Source: Aphrophora alni | Lineage: Eukaryota > Arthropoda > Insecta > Hemiptera > Aphrophoridae | Assembly (NCBI GenBank): GCA_963513935.1 | Contig: OY740769.1 | Location: 37,971,120-38,035,119 of the forward strand | Direction: 5' to 3' | DNA length: 64,000 bases | Shown here: positions 52,678-62,929 of the stretch, piece by piece | How positions within the stretch are numbered: position 1 is the stretch's first letter | How the letters are laid out: the number at the start of each line of letters is the position of its first letter | The notes under the pieces: generated by a model | Told to the model about the DNA's origin: nothing | Databases searched by the model: none | The model's input: the letters and a program-made list of their open reading frames with translations, nothing else | Translations under genes and position numbers: made by a program

Positions 52678-52816
52678 CTCTAACAAATACATTGGAGAGC
52701 GGAAGAGATGAAAACTTCCAGCATCCCACCACACTTGACAAACAGAGCTGTATAAAGGACATTTTGGAGAAATATGGTAGAGTAGCGAGAAAGAAAGAAG
52801 TGGGGGAAATCGGTAA
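52331..52816. repeat. Foldback repeat with TG and TA microsatellites at its centre
   Basis: Left arm about 52331-52500 is the inverse of right arm about 52620-52816, including ctttctcgctactctaccat, ccaaaatgtcctttatacag and gtatttgttagagaacacac. The arms are about 90% alike by eye. The centre is TA-rich, and the TG run is longer in the right arm (about 52643-52674). The right arm reads DKQSCIKDILEKYGRVARKK in one frame, but the mirrored copy argues against a gene. Confidence 0.85.
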
Positions 52817-54560
52817 TGCGTACCGGCTTTTAATGGATAAGGGCTTATTTTGTAGTTTGTTTTAGAACTATAGTAAACGTTTGAGGCACTATAGATCGTA
52901 AACTATAGTTAACGTTTGATCAGATTTTGTTTGTAGAAACTATTTTATAAAATACTGAACAAGTTTGTTAACCAGAAAAATTGGAGAGTAAATTTTGAAA
53001 TTGCGACTGATTTTCAAATTTTAAAAAACGACCCACAATAGCTTATTTTTGTTTAGTTTGCAAATCTGCATCTGATGATGTCCAAATGCGCTGTGATAAT
53101 TAGTTCCTGTAATCGGGGAAATCCCAATTCACAGTAAGCTATTTCAGGTACTGCATGTTTTCTAGTTGAGGTCCGTGGATCACTGAACACTTGGATTATA
53201 CTCATTTACACTAATAACCCAGTCCCACCAACGAACACACTGGGGAATCAACTTTTTTAATTAATTAGAAAGATTAATAATTATTTGAATTAGCCTAAAT
53301 ATTAACTTATGACATTCCACTAGACACAGTTTAACCCTAGTTGCAGAACATTTTAGTCCTCTTTGGCCGTACAACAGGGAAATTGCCACAAACCTATCGT
53401 TCAAATGTTTCGAGTTCCCGGGATTGGCGAGAGACGCCACGACGTGTCGGAGAATTAGCCCAACATTATAATTTGAAACTCACAAACTTAAAATATACAC
53501 CTGAGTTAACAGACACCCATATTGCTCGGACCGGGAATGGCGACTTCGTCCTAGCTCGTGTGTCATCGTAGAAGAGGCCAGAGTGACTCTTCCCCTTCCT
53601 GCATCTCAGGTAAGGGGATCACGTCACAGAGTAATCTATGATTAAAAATAATAGAGTTATTATCTAAAAACAAAATTATTAAAAACACAATCTAAATATT
53701 AGAAAAATCTGTAATCGTTCTAGTAATCGGAATTTGTTGATGAATGTTAGTTTAATTTAGCATTTCAACTAGGGTTTCTTTGAGTCAGATGAGACTAAGA
53801 AATACATCCTTCTGGACCGTGAGAGATCGGTGGCTAAGAGAAGAGGACTCTTTGGAGCCTGTCAACCAGGAGAGGTTGCTGATCCTGACATTGAATAAAA
53901 GCTGCTGAGGTTCGTTGAAGGCTCAAAGGCTGACTTGACCTGTTAGATTCTCACAATATAATCAAATCTAATCTATATAGAACCTATGAATCTGTAGTAG
54001 CCTTTGTAGGCCATCAAATGTACGGACACACAAAACACAGGAAAACAAACTTCCGTATTTTCAAATAGAAATTAGTTACCTGGCACAAATAATAAAATCT
54101 TAACACTTTACAACACGCCTAATTTTGAAATGATATGCTTTTTCTCAAAAAGAACAATTATCAAAATAAAAACAGGTCAGCGCGTTAATGCAGAACACTG
54201 TGTAAAAGCCTAAACAATTAGATTTATAAAGTTAATGGGAAAAGGCTATATTCCGTGCACAACACTAAACACTACCAACAAGTTAGTATGGGTTTCACTG
54301 TGCCCTAGGCAACGACAATCAATAACTATAAATAGCGTTCAAAATATCCAGTCATAGTATTACAGGTTCAACAAATAAGACATAAATTTATAAATTAACT
54401 AGCTAGCACAGCGCAGAATTATTGCGCAGTAATGTAAGCCAAACTTAATTTAATAAAACATTTCAACCAACTGTTCAATTAATATTAAACTAAATTTTTG
54501 TTACATTGATGATTCTTATTATGGTTTGGATTTATTTAATTGTACCATTTTCTCTTCCCA
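52817..54560. other. Unclassified DNA, possible small repeat 53334-53774
   Basis: The inverted 11-mer aaccctagttg / caactagggtt brackets 53334-53774, compatible with a small transposon, but no target duplication is clear. The 76-codon frame at 53341-53571 lies inside it and is unrecognised. The stretch near 52970 belongs to the dispersed motif also seen at 33790 and 40780. Confidence 0.35.
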
Positions 54561-55018
54561 TATTTTAATTACATTTGGTACGTGACTATATTTCGATTAT
54601 GTAACGACTTTAATCAAATTTGATATGTAGCTATATTTTGCCTGTGTAACTATTTTAATTACATTTGGTACGTGACTATATTTTGGCTGTGTAACAATTT
54701 AAATTGCATTTGGTACGTGACTATATTTTGGCTGTTTAAAGATTTATATTACATTTGGTACGTGACTATACTTTGACTGTGTAACGATTTTAATTACTTT
54801 TGGTACGTGACTATAGTTTGGCTGTGTAACTATTTTAATTACATTTGGTACGCGACTATATTTTGGCTGTGTAACTATTTTAATTACATTTGGTACGTGA
54901 CTATATTTTGGCTGTGTAACTATTTTAATTACATTTGGTACGTGACTATATTTTGGATTTGTAACGATTTTATCAATTTTGGTGAGTGGCTATATTTTGG
55001 ATATGTAACTATGTTAGC
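54561..55018. repeat. 45-bp minisatellite, about ten copies
   Basis: The unit tttggtacgtgactatattttggctgtgtaac... starts at 54574 and recurs every 45 bp (54619, 54664, 54709, 54754, 54799, 54844, 54889, 54934), with diverged edges. The central copies are nearly identical. Because 45 is divisible by three, a 15-residue repeated frame is open at 54807-55040; I do not regard it as a gene. Confidence 0.95.
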
Positions 55019-56756
55019 GGCTTTATTTCTCATTTTATAGATAACTTAAAATTTGGAGGTAGCTCTCAAAAAGAATGGGGGGAAATGAAATTACGATATT
55101 TATAAATTTTACTGAAGTGTTACCTCTAAGGACCCGAACAAAATGTATAGATCACCATCTATTTAAAAAATGTCTGTTTGTGAATTATCGGTAAAAACCT
55201 AATAATCTGCTATGGGGCGTAATATATAATATAAAAGATGGAATTCTTAAAACCGTATCTCCTGATTTTGTTCAAATTTTAGTGAAGCGAGAAAGTTTGT
55301 GCAATGCGTTGGACCGTTTCTTTTACAGCATAGGCCTATTAGTGTGTTTGTGTGAATGAAAGTCGTAAAATAAGTTGTATTTTACACAAAATTGATTCTA
55401 ACCAAATTTTTAATACATTTACTGTACTTACGACTGCTATCCATAATATTGCGATTTAAAAAAAAATACTAATACAGTAATAATTTTTTTTTAAATAACA
55501 CAAGGATCGCCCACATAGCTAATTTGATAAAAATGCGTCGATTTGTTTGGGCTATAGAGCACTACTCAGACTATAAGAATCATTAAAAAAAAAAAAAAAT
55601 TTTAGGAAGAGTCATTTCAAAATTGATGTTTTTGAACCAATCATTCAACTTCATCTGAAATGTAGGCAATTTATGTTGACGTGAAGAAGGAAGACTATGA
55701 AAAAATATATAAAAGTTCAACAATTTCGTAACATATATACATAATGGAAAAAAAGTGTTGGAGCCCCTAGATAATTTCTGACTTTTCCACTCTATGTATA
55801 TAATTCTAGTCCAGTTTCAAAAAGCGTCATGATTGCCATCGAAGAAAGTTTCGTACCAAGGGTGTTACTGCTTCCAAAACGAAACTTATTTTGTTGTTGA
55901 TTTTGTAGGAGGTGGAAAAATCTTTAAGAAACCATCTGTTGTCTGAACTCTGAAGGGACAATGATGTTAAACATGACAAATTCTTCAAACCTTTATTTAT
56001 GGCCTCTACAGAACATCTGTGTCATTAAAACTGTTTGTAAACTAAACACATTTTGTCAGGGTTTATTTTACAGTTCCATACAAAAGAAAGTAATCAATGG
56101 AAGTATTTTCCCCCTTGGGTCGCATGTGATCGAAAATAGTTCCATTATGAAATTCTCTCCAGGCTTCTTACGAAACCATAAATTGGGAACAAAACCTCTG
56201 AAGGCCTTTATTACCTGACAACTCTGAGACTCTGCTTCAGCCGTTAGCTGCCTTCATCTTCAATCAATTCTCTGTTATTCGAAATGTAAAGTTGGACCAC
56301 AAACAAGTGAGTCTGAGGTTAAACTGATAAGCTATGTTGAAATTTGTTCAATAAACATTCAAACTATTTTTTGTTCAAACACAAATTGTAAATTGTCAAT
56401 ATGTAATTATCTAACACAGGAAAATTAGACTTAAGAAAAATAATAATAAAAACAATAATAACAAGAAAAATAAATAATAACTTGAGAGGAAAATGACAGA
56501 TATCTTGAAATTATGTCTCTTAATTTTTTAATTGAACCATTTTAGTTATTTGAGAAGTCTGAAGGTCGAAGCGTCGGCTTATTTTAGAGAGGGGTGAGGT
56601 AATATTTCTGTAGGCCTAAATGACTAGAAAAAACTCCACGGTCTGGATTACTTTCAGTCGGGTAAAGTAATGTGTAGTAAGTACATTCACGTAGCGGTTG
56701 TTCTAAAGTTCACTTCTAAAATTGTAGCTTTCCAATTTTCTTCTACGAAGTAAAGT
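55019..56756. other. Dispersed-repeat DNA without genes
   Basis: tactgaagtgttacctctaa near 55113 is one copy of a family also seen near 36868 and 56945. No exon was recognised. Confidence 0.4.
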
Positions 56757-56832
56757 TTGACCACAACGGGAATTGAACCCGAAACCTTTCACTCGTGAAG
56801 CCAGAGTGCTAACCACTAGAACAGCCGGGTGA
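56757..56832 (-). ncRNA. tRNA-like sequence, probably a SINE head or tRNA pseudogene
   Basis: The minus strand carries an A-box-like tgttctagtggttagc and a B-box ggttcaattcc at tRNA-like spacing, with a T-arm that pairs (cgggttcaattcccg). The acceptor ends do not pair well and the anticodon loop is irregular, so it is unlikely to be a working tRNA. No clear target duplication or 3' tail was delimited. Confidence 0.45.
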
Positions 56833-58126
56833 TAAAATGTCCAGAAACTGGGTAATTTCTATTACAAATTAAAGTACCTGGCATAAAAACACAAAATTAC
56901 GATTTTTTCAGGGGGGAAAAAAATGCCGAAACGATTTTGATCATGTGTAACCTCTAAGGACCCAAACAAAACGTATTACTGTAGTAATTTCTTCAAAAAT
57001 GTCGGTTCGTTAGTTCAGATATGATTCCTGGAGGATAGCATAATCATATACGCTGTATCGATTCGGCTAGGACGTTTTAAATGTCAGACACGACAACATG
57101 AGGCCCTTTTACTAAACAATAGCATTGATATTCTTCTATTACCTTTGTAAAAATAATTAGTTAATTTTTGAAACTGTAGGACGATTCTCACACCATACAT
57201 GGAAGAATCCCCACTCTTGTAGAGGATTCAATGAGAACAATATTATTCCTAAAAAGTTTTAAAATTACTGTTATTTACTAACCGATTTTGTTGATCAACG
57301 AGTTCGATTAAGATAATGTAAAGAAAATATATGTGCCAAATTTTAGGAAATCGGACAAAAACTGCGATAGCTACAACAGTAAGACGCACGTATTTGTGTT
57401 GAGTCTAAACTTAAAAAAATATTTACCTGTTGTAATAGAATCCGACTCCGCAGGTTTCCATTTCTTAAACCAGCCAACATGAGGTGTTGTTACTAACTCC
57501 ATTTCTGTTGACTCCAATTCAAAACTAAATGTTTATCGGTAAAGAGCCTGTCATCTTGCGTGCACAAACAAGCAGGTGTTTTCTTCTCTTTTGTTTATAA
57601 TACTGTTGCCAAGGAAACGGGCAAGGTTATTACACTTTGGTCTTTATCATGAAGTCTACAAAGAACTTAACCCTAGTTACCCGAGATTTTTAAATGACCA
57701 CCGATCCACCCCATAAGAATAATTTACATCCTTTTAGTTACCCATTAATCACTTCCTTTTTACCACGTTTTTATTAGTTCTGTTTCCGTCATATCTGTCT
57801 GTCTGTTCGTCTGTCCGGGTGGAATTTTGCAATCAAGTTTAAACTAACTTCCCGATAAGCTAGAGACCTGAAATTTTAAACATAGGTCAGAATTGGATGA
57901 CAATTCTTGGATTCGATGACAATATTCAGTTGGTTTCTTGTCTCTACATTGGAAACAATAGTTGGGTTGTTTAAACAAATAAAAATTGGCCAATGAGATA
58001 TAGACTTGAAATTCTAAACATGGGTCGAGGATGGAAAACAATGCAAATATTCACTCTATTCCTTGTCTGCAAGATTGTTTAAACAATATTTGATGAGAGC
58101 AGCGTCTGCTTTGCATATTCTGCAGT
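56833..58126. other. Repeat-rich non-coding DNA
   Basis: A 120-130-bp segment (acttgaaattctaaacat-ggtc) is duplicated at about 57866 and 57998. A (TCTG)n-like tract lies at 57797-57818. A TTAACCCTAGTTACCC string at 57668 resembles a piggyBac end, but no inverse partner was found. Confidence 0.4.
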
Positions 58127-59449
58127 GTAGTATCAATGACTACATAAATACTATAAGACACGACATTGCCATGTTAAAAATTCTACGCTTATTCTTGAGT
58201 TGTCCATTACCCGCTAGGGTGTGGAGCTGTCGCTCTGGTAGAGAATCTGAAGTTGAAGTGACTGGCGCTAGGTGGCTCTACGGTCAAACAATGTTTCAGT
58301 TGCGTTGCGACGTTAAGTAAATAAATAATAATCTAACATACTGCACTGGTCATTTCTCTGCGCCCGGACTCGTCACTACTAACAGCACAAAACATCCGCT
58401 TTTGCTGAAAGCATTTTCTAAATACTCATACTATCATGCAATTCTATTTAAAATAACAAAAACGTTAAAATAATACTTTCCCCAAGACGATCGTAATTAT
58501 GAGTAAAATATCCATGTGATCTTATACATTTTTAAAATCTTTAAAAAAAAATTGTTACGGAAACACTGGTAGTTTATAGTTTTAGAAATATTTTGAAATA
58601 TATTGAAAATATTGTAATGAAATATTTTATAAAACTTTTCTCAACATTTTTCTAATATACGCCGGAAAATATTTTTTAAGAAGTTAAAAACATATTTGAT
58701 TTTGGTTTATGGGAAAATGTTTTGCAATACTGTTTAATGTTTCGAAAATATTAATAAAATATTGTTTGGATACTATTGAAAACGTTTATAAAAAATGTTT
58801 TAATAATATTTGTTACAATATTTTACAAAAGAGATTTGAAGACTTTGTTTACATACGTAACAACATAAAATAACAACCTTAAGAAAAGCTTGATAAATTT
58901 ATGGGGGGGGGGGAAGTAAAGACAATTTATAAAGTCACCGTAGAATTAAAACATAGTAAAATTTTAAAATATATTCTTACATAAAAATATGAAAAGAAAT
59001 AACATCATAGGACTAAGAAAATGATTTAAATTCTAAAAATCATAAATATTACAGATCAAATTCATTTGTAGTCAAAATAATAAAATAAAAACCTTAATTG
59101 GTAAATTTGTGAAAAAAAGTGAAACTAATAACTAAATACAAATTTATAAAGTCAACATAGAACTATAATATCGCAAAATTATAAAATATATTATTTCATA
59201 AAAAATATGATAAGAAATAACATCATAGAACTAAGGAATATGAATAGAACATGAATATTATTAAACAAAAATGTTTATCCATCACAAATGATTGAGTTTC
59301 ACTAGTTTGCTGTTTCGTTTTATTTTCTCTTCTATTCTTTTTCTGATGCTGTCTACCATTTTCCGTTTCGGTCGAAGATTTGTCCCGTCCCTAAGATCTT
59401 GAGAATGCCATTTCACTGCATAAATTATTTTCATAAAAACAATTTTTTT

Positions 59450-60775
59450 TTAAATAAAGTTATGGTGCTCTTTACATTCTCCACTGAACCAACTCGGATG
59501 ATGTGTTGCAGTATTTCGTTTTATAATTGTACTGAGTGTTTTAAGGATTTTTGGCTTGGACTTTACAATAGGGAAATATTTCGAAAATGTCGTAACAAAG
59601 TTCTTCATTACCGAAAACATTTCATTTGAAGGGGTTTGGAGGCAAGCTTCTACTCTGCCATTGGGAAAGTGCTTCATAAAGTCCTTGAATCTAATTAAAG
59701 AGTCTGTAAGGACATCCGTAGTATTATTTTTTGACAGTCTGGTTTGACCGATTTTACACGAAAACTTGTCATTACACCTTTTGACTATCCAACCTGCCAA
59801 ATAGCTTATTACTTCGTCCTCTAAAAGAATATTTACGTTATTTATTTGGGATAGCATAAAGCTACTTGGAGGAGTTGAAATTAGTGATGTATCTGTGAAA
59901 TTAGTTTCACTGATAACAGGAGTTGATACTGTTTGTAATTGTTCAGGATCAGCACAATCATTTTGCAGCTCATCATGAATGTTTATATCTATTGTTATGT
60001 CGTTGTCCGGTTCACAATTTGCCGTACTTGGAGGGTTCAACAGCCTAACAGATATAGCATGCTGTAGATTTTTCCGAAATTGTCCCGCTGTTGGATTACT
60101 CTTGTAACCTCCACGATGCCTGATGTTGCCAAACATATTTTCTATAGGGTCTTGGTTGAGTCTTGAGGTTAACAAGAACTCAATTCCCTCGGCTTTAAGA
60201 TCTTCACTTAGCGATAGTACAGCATTAATTGTAGTTTTAAGACCTGCGAAACATTGAGGGTTTCTTGCACGTCTCAGAACTCCTTTCTTTGTTTTTTTAT
60301 ACTTGTTTAATTTCCACGTGTATTTCAATGCTTCTTTCAGACATTTCTCCACTAGGATGTTTTTGGTTGAAAGAGGTCTTCTCATGGGGCATTTGTCTTC
60401 TGGTGAGCGACTGTTCAAAGCATCCAGTATGTCATTCATCCTACCTAAGAAGTCGGCAGTATTTTCAACGGTTTCGCTTTTTATCACCCCTAAGTGATAA
60501 GCCGCCTTTAATCCTCGAGAGACAGACTGACTGAAAACTTGAGTGGCAAGGTTCACTTTCATTTTTTGAAAGCTGTTGGGGTGAACGTGCCTCTCACTCA
60601 ACTTTGGTGCAGCCCTACAATCATTAGGTTCACTTTTATCAACTTTGTATAATTCTTCGATGTCACTCCATTTGACAATGCGATTGTCTACTTCAATATC
60701 GCTACCAATAAGAGTATTTCTGATATTCTTTATTAAGTGAGGAGCATCAAAAAAACAATAAATCTTGTAGTTCTT
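59450..60775 (-). CDS. P-element-type transposase, C-terminal catalytic part (no start, partial gene)
   Basis: The frame is open for 442 codons to a stop at 59450. Its first residues KNYKIYCFFDAPHLIKNIRN match the P/THAP9 block DPPHLxKNxRN, which holds a catalytic Asp. Further on is AEGIEFLLTSRLNQDPIENM, then FGNIRHRGGYKSNPTAGQFR, the signature of the P-transposase RNase H-like C-terminus with the acidic residues in QDPIEN. The last 150 residues include EDEVISYLAGWIVKRC. An in-frame stop (TAG) three codons upstream and an ag acceptor at about 60773 suggest this is the last exon. The DNA-binding, leucine-zipper and first catalytic Asp regions are absent. Confidence 0.9.
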   Translation of the reverse strand, partial: KNYKIYCFFDAPHLIKNIRNTLIGSDIEVDNRIVKWSDIEELYKVDKSEPNDCRAAPKLSERHVHPNSFQKMKVNLATQVFSQSVSRGLKAAYHLGVIKSETVENTADFLGRMNDILDALNSRSPEDKCPMRRPLSTKNILVEKCLKEALKYTWKLNKYKKTKKGVLRRARNPQCFAGLKTTINAVLSLSEDLKAEGIEFLLTSRLNQDPIENMFGNIRHRGGYKSNPTAGQFRKNLQHAISVRLLNPPSTANCEPDNDITIDINIHDELQNDCADPEQLQTVSTPVISETNFTDTSLISTPPSSFMLSQINNVNILLEDEVISYLAGWIVKRCNDKFSCKIGQTRLSKNNTTDVLTDSLIRFKDFMKHFPNGRVEACLQTPSNEMFSVMKNFVTTFSKYFPIVKSKPKILKTLSTIIKRNTATHHPSWFSGECKEHHNFI

Positions 60776-61742
60776 AAAATACTAAAATTTTGTACATCTT
60801 GAAAATAATTATAAAAATTATTCTGCTATGTTATATTACTTTGTTAATCAAAAAGTTTTGTAACGGTAAGACATATTTTTGTGTTCATGGCTTTCTTTCC
60901 CCAAAATATATTACTATACCATTTTTTTCAAGCTTATAGTTCATAACGCTGCTTATTTTTGTATGATGTGTTATATTTGAAATTAATTTTAGGGTAAGGA
61001 TTTTTTTTTTAATTTTTATATATTTTTTTATATTTCTATTTAGACTAAATTACTAAACTTTTAAATATCTTTTAAAAAATTATAAAAATGTTGTAGTATT
61101 TTTTATGTACCCATAAACATTGACAATTTTTGAAAAATTTAGATTTTTTCAGTTTTTAGGGGTTTTGGGGGAGGCCATAAACCCCTAAAATATAAATATA
61201 AACTAACGTCTGGAATTGTGGTGAAATTGTCAATTAAATATTGGTTTTCAATTGAATAGATACAAAATTTCATCTGAATCTGAAGCTGGATATTTCTGAC
61301 ACACACAGACATACATAACCGTGAAACCTATTTTTTGTATTCAGAGAGTAAGAAAACGATTTTTTATTTTTTTTAAAAGGCATTAGGCCTATAAATACTA
61401 AATTATATGTGCAAATTAAAAATTATCTTATCAAAATAAAAACATGTACAAGCTCAAGACTATAGAAATAATAATAAACCTCCAAACTACACAGCTTTGG
61501 GCGAAGCCGGGTAAAACAACTAGTTTAAATTTTTAGAAAAAGCTCACTTCATTTAAAGAAAAAAGTAACAAGTCTTTTATAATAATAAACTTCATTAACA
61601 GTTAATCTGAAAACTGACATTTTAATAAACTTCATTAAAAATTTTATTTTAATTATCAATAATTCTTCTGACAATGAAGGTTAACTGCTGCAATTTTTCA
61701 ATTAAAAATCTTAGAAAGATGATTAGTGAAACCGTGTCTTAC
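60776..61742. other. AT-rich non-coding insert inside the P element, with Helitron-like end
   Basis: No transposase sequence is readable here. Around 61497-61521 the sequence gctttgggcgaagc (a hairpin) is followed by cgggtaaaacaactag then T, resembling a Helitron 3' end (hairpin, CTAG, insertion before T). The corresponding 5' TC end was not located. Confidence 0.4.
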
Positions 61743-61846
61743 CTTGATTGATCTGAAGATGGAAATGTGAAGCAGTGAAGATCATAACTGTTCTTATTAT
61801 TTCTTTGGCAGTCCGCGTAATAACACTTATATTATATTCCAGGCAT
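61743..61846 (-). pseudogene. P-element transposase first exon with THAP zinc-finger start, nonsense mutation
   Basis: It begins ATG CCT GGA ATA and then TAA. In the same frame it continues YKCYYADCQRNNKNSYDLHC and FTFPSSDQS before a GT donor at 61742. C-x(4)-C followed by HxFxFP is the start of a THAP domain (C2CH zinc finger, binds the transposon ends). The stop at codon 5 would abolish the protein. The remainder of THAP (W...C..H) is not found downstream. Confidence 0.68.
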
Positions 61847-62397
61847 GTTTTTGTAATAGATTGACACTATTGACAGATACTGAATAAGTGAAACAGCTTG
61901 CGAGGGAAGGAAGCAATACGAGACGGGGTATTTAGCTGACGAAAGTAAGTGAGAAGGTTTGTGAGAGAGAGGTCAACAGTTGTACAGTCTCAACCAAGTG
62001 GGATGCGTACAGTCAAGCACCTGCTGCTAGCGCTTTCTGATAGCTGTGAGTCAAACTTGTGATGAACAGCACCCGTAAAGCGTAGACTATTTCCCTATCC
62101 TATGTCGTGTCTTATAGTATTTATGTAGTCATTGGTAGTATACAGCATCAGCACTGTCGTTTCTGCTCTCTCGCGTTGCTGTAACAGCAGAACTTGTGAT
62201 TCAAGTGTGTACACCTGTATTAGCGTGTCGCGTTTCGCCCCCCTAGTATAAAGTGTAATTGTACTTTCCAGTGGTAACATCCCGTTTCACGTTCGTTTGG
62301 TGATAATGAATAGTGCGCTGGGTTTTCGCCGTCAGATGTGCATTCAATAAGTTTGCTAAGCGTATATGTGAATATTACATTTCTGACAGTCGTTACA

Positions 62398-62920
62398 ATG
62401 GTTAAAGAGATGGCTACTCATCGAAATCGCCGATTAGAGAAGAAGAAGCAAACACGGCAAGTTGGACTACAACAGCAATCTGAAGCAGATAAGTTGGCAA
62501 GATTAGCCGAGCGCCGTAAACAAAACGTCCCGAAAAACAGCGCAAGATCAATCTTGAAAATGATAAGAAACGAAAGGCTCTAGCGTGGTCGCGTGAAACG
62601 GGTGTCGCAAATTCATCTCGACTTGCCGATGACGTGCATCGACATGCTCAAGCAAGAGCAAACGAGGCTCCCGAAGCGCGTGCTGCTCGGCTTCCTCGCG
62701 ATGCACGCCGCCATTCTAAAAAAAAAGAATTTACTTGACTTCTGAAGCGCATACCACCCGCCAAGCTAATGATGCACGCCGCCATTCTGAAAAACGAACG
62801 TGCAAAACTCCCAAGACGCATAAACAGAATGTGAAATGCATTGGGAATTTTCTATATATGTCTCTGTCAGAGTCTCATCAATGTATACAAAACCGATTGA
62901 AATCTTTCACTCGGACATAA
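62398..62920 (+). pseudogene. Helitron Rep/helicase N-terminal relic
   Basis: The first frame reads MVKEMATHRNRRLEKKKQTR then SEADKLARLAERRKQN and stops at 62581. A shifted frame gives NEAPEARAARLPRDARRHSK, and another gives SEAHTTRQANDARRHSEKRT. Repeats of the form ETxExRxARLARxRxxxR are typical of the basic N-terminus of arthropod Helitron proteins. The Rep HUH motif and helicase are missing. It starts 264 bp after the P element ends. Confidence 0.55.
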
Positions 62921-62929
62921 GACTAAAAA

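Larger units (their letters stand above)
58134..62134 (-). mobile_element. P-superfamily DNA transposon, about 4.0 kb, internally damaged
   Basis: The terminal inverted repeats are 33 bp and perfect (58134-58166 and 62102-62134), beginning CAATGACTACATAAATACTA. A 7-bp direct repeat GTAGTAT flanks both ends (58127-58133 and 62135-62141). A further inverted 9-mer, tctacgctt, lies at exactly the same offset, 48-56 bases from each end (58182-58190 and 62078-62086). Two coding pieces of a THAP/P transposase lie inside on the minus strand. About 1 kb between them (60776-61742) is AT-rich and non-coding and appears to have replaced internal exons. It could be mobilised only by enzyme from an intact copy. 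Confidence 0.88.

Noticed and set aside
53334..53774. Small transposon bounded by aaccctagttg inverted repeats
   Set aside because: Only 11 bases pair and no target duplication is clear; kept as a note in the interval entry.
54807..55040. NYFNYIWY repeat protein
   Set aside because: Minisatellite artefact in a frame kept open by the 45-bp period.
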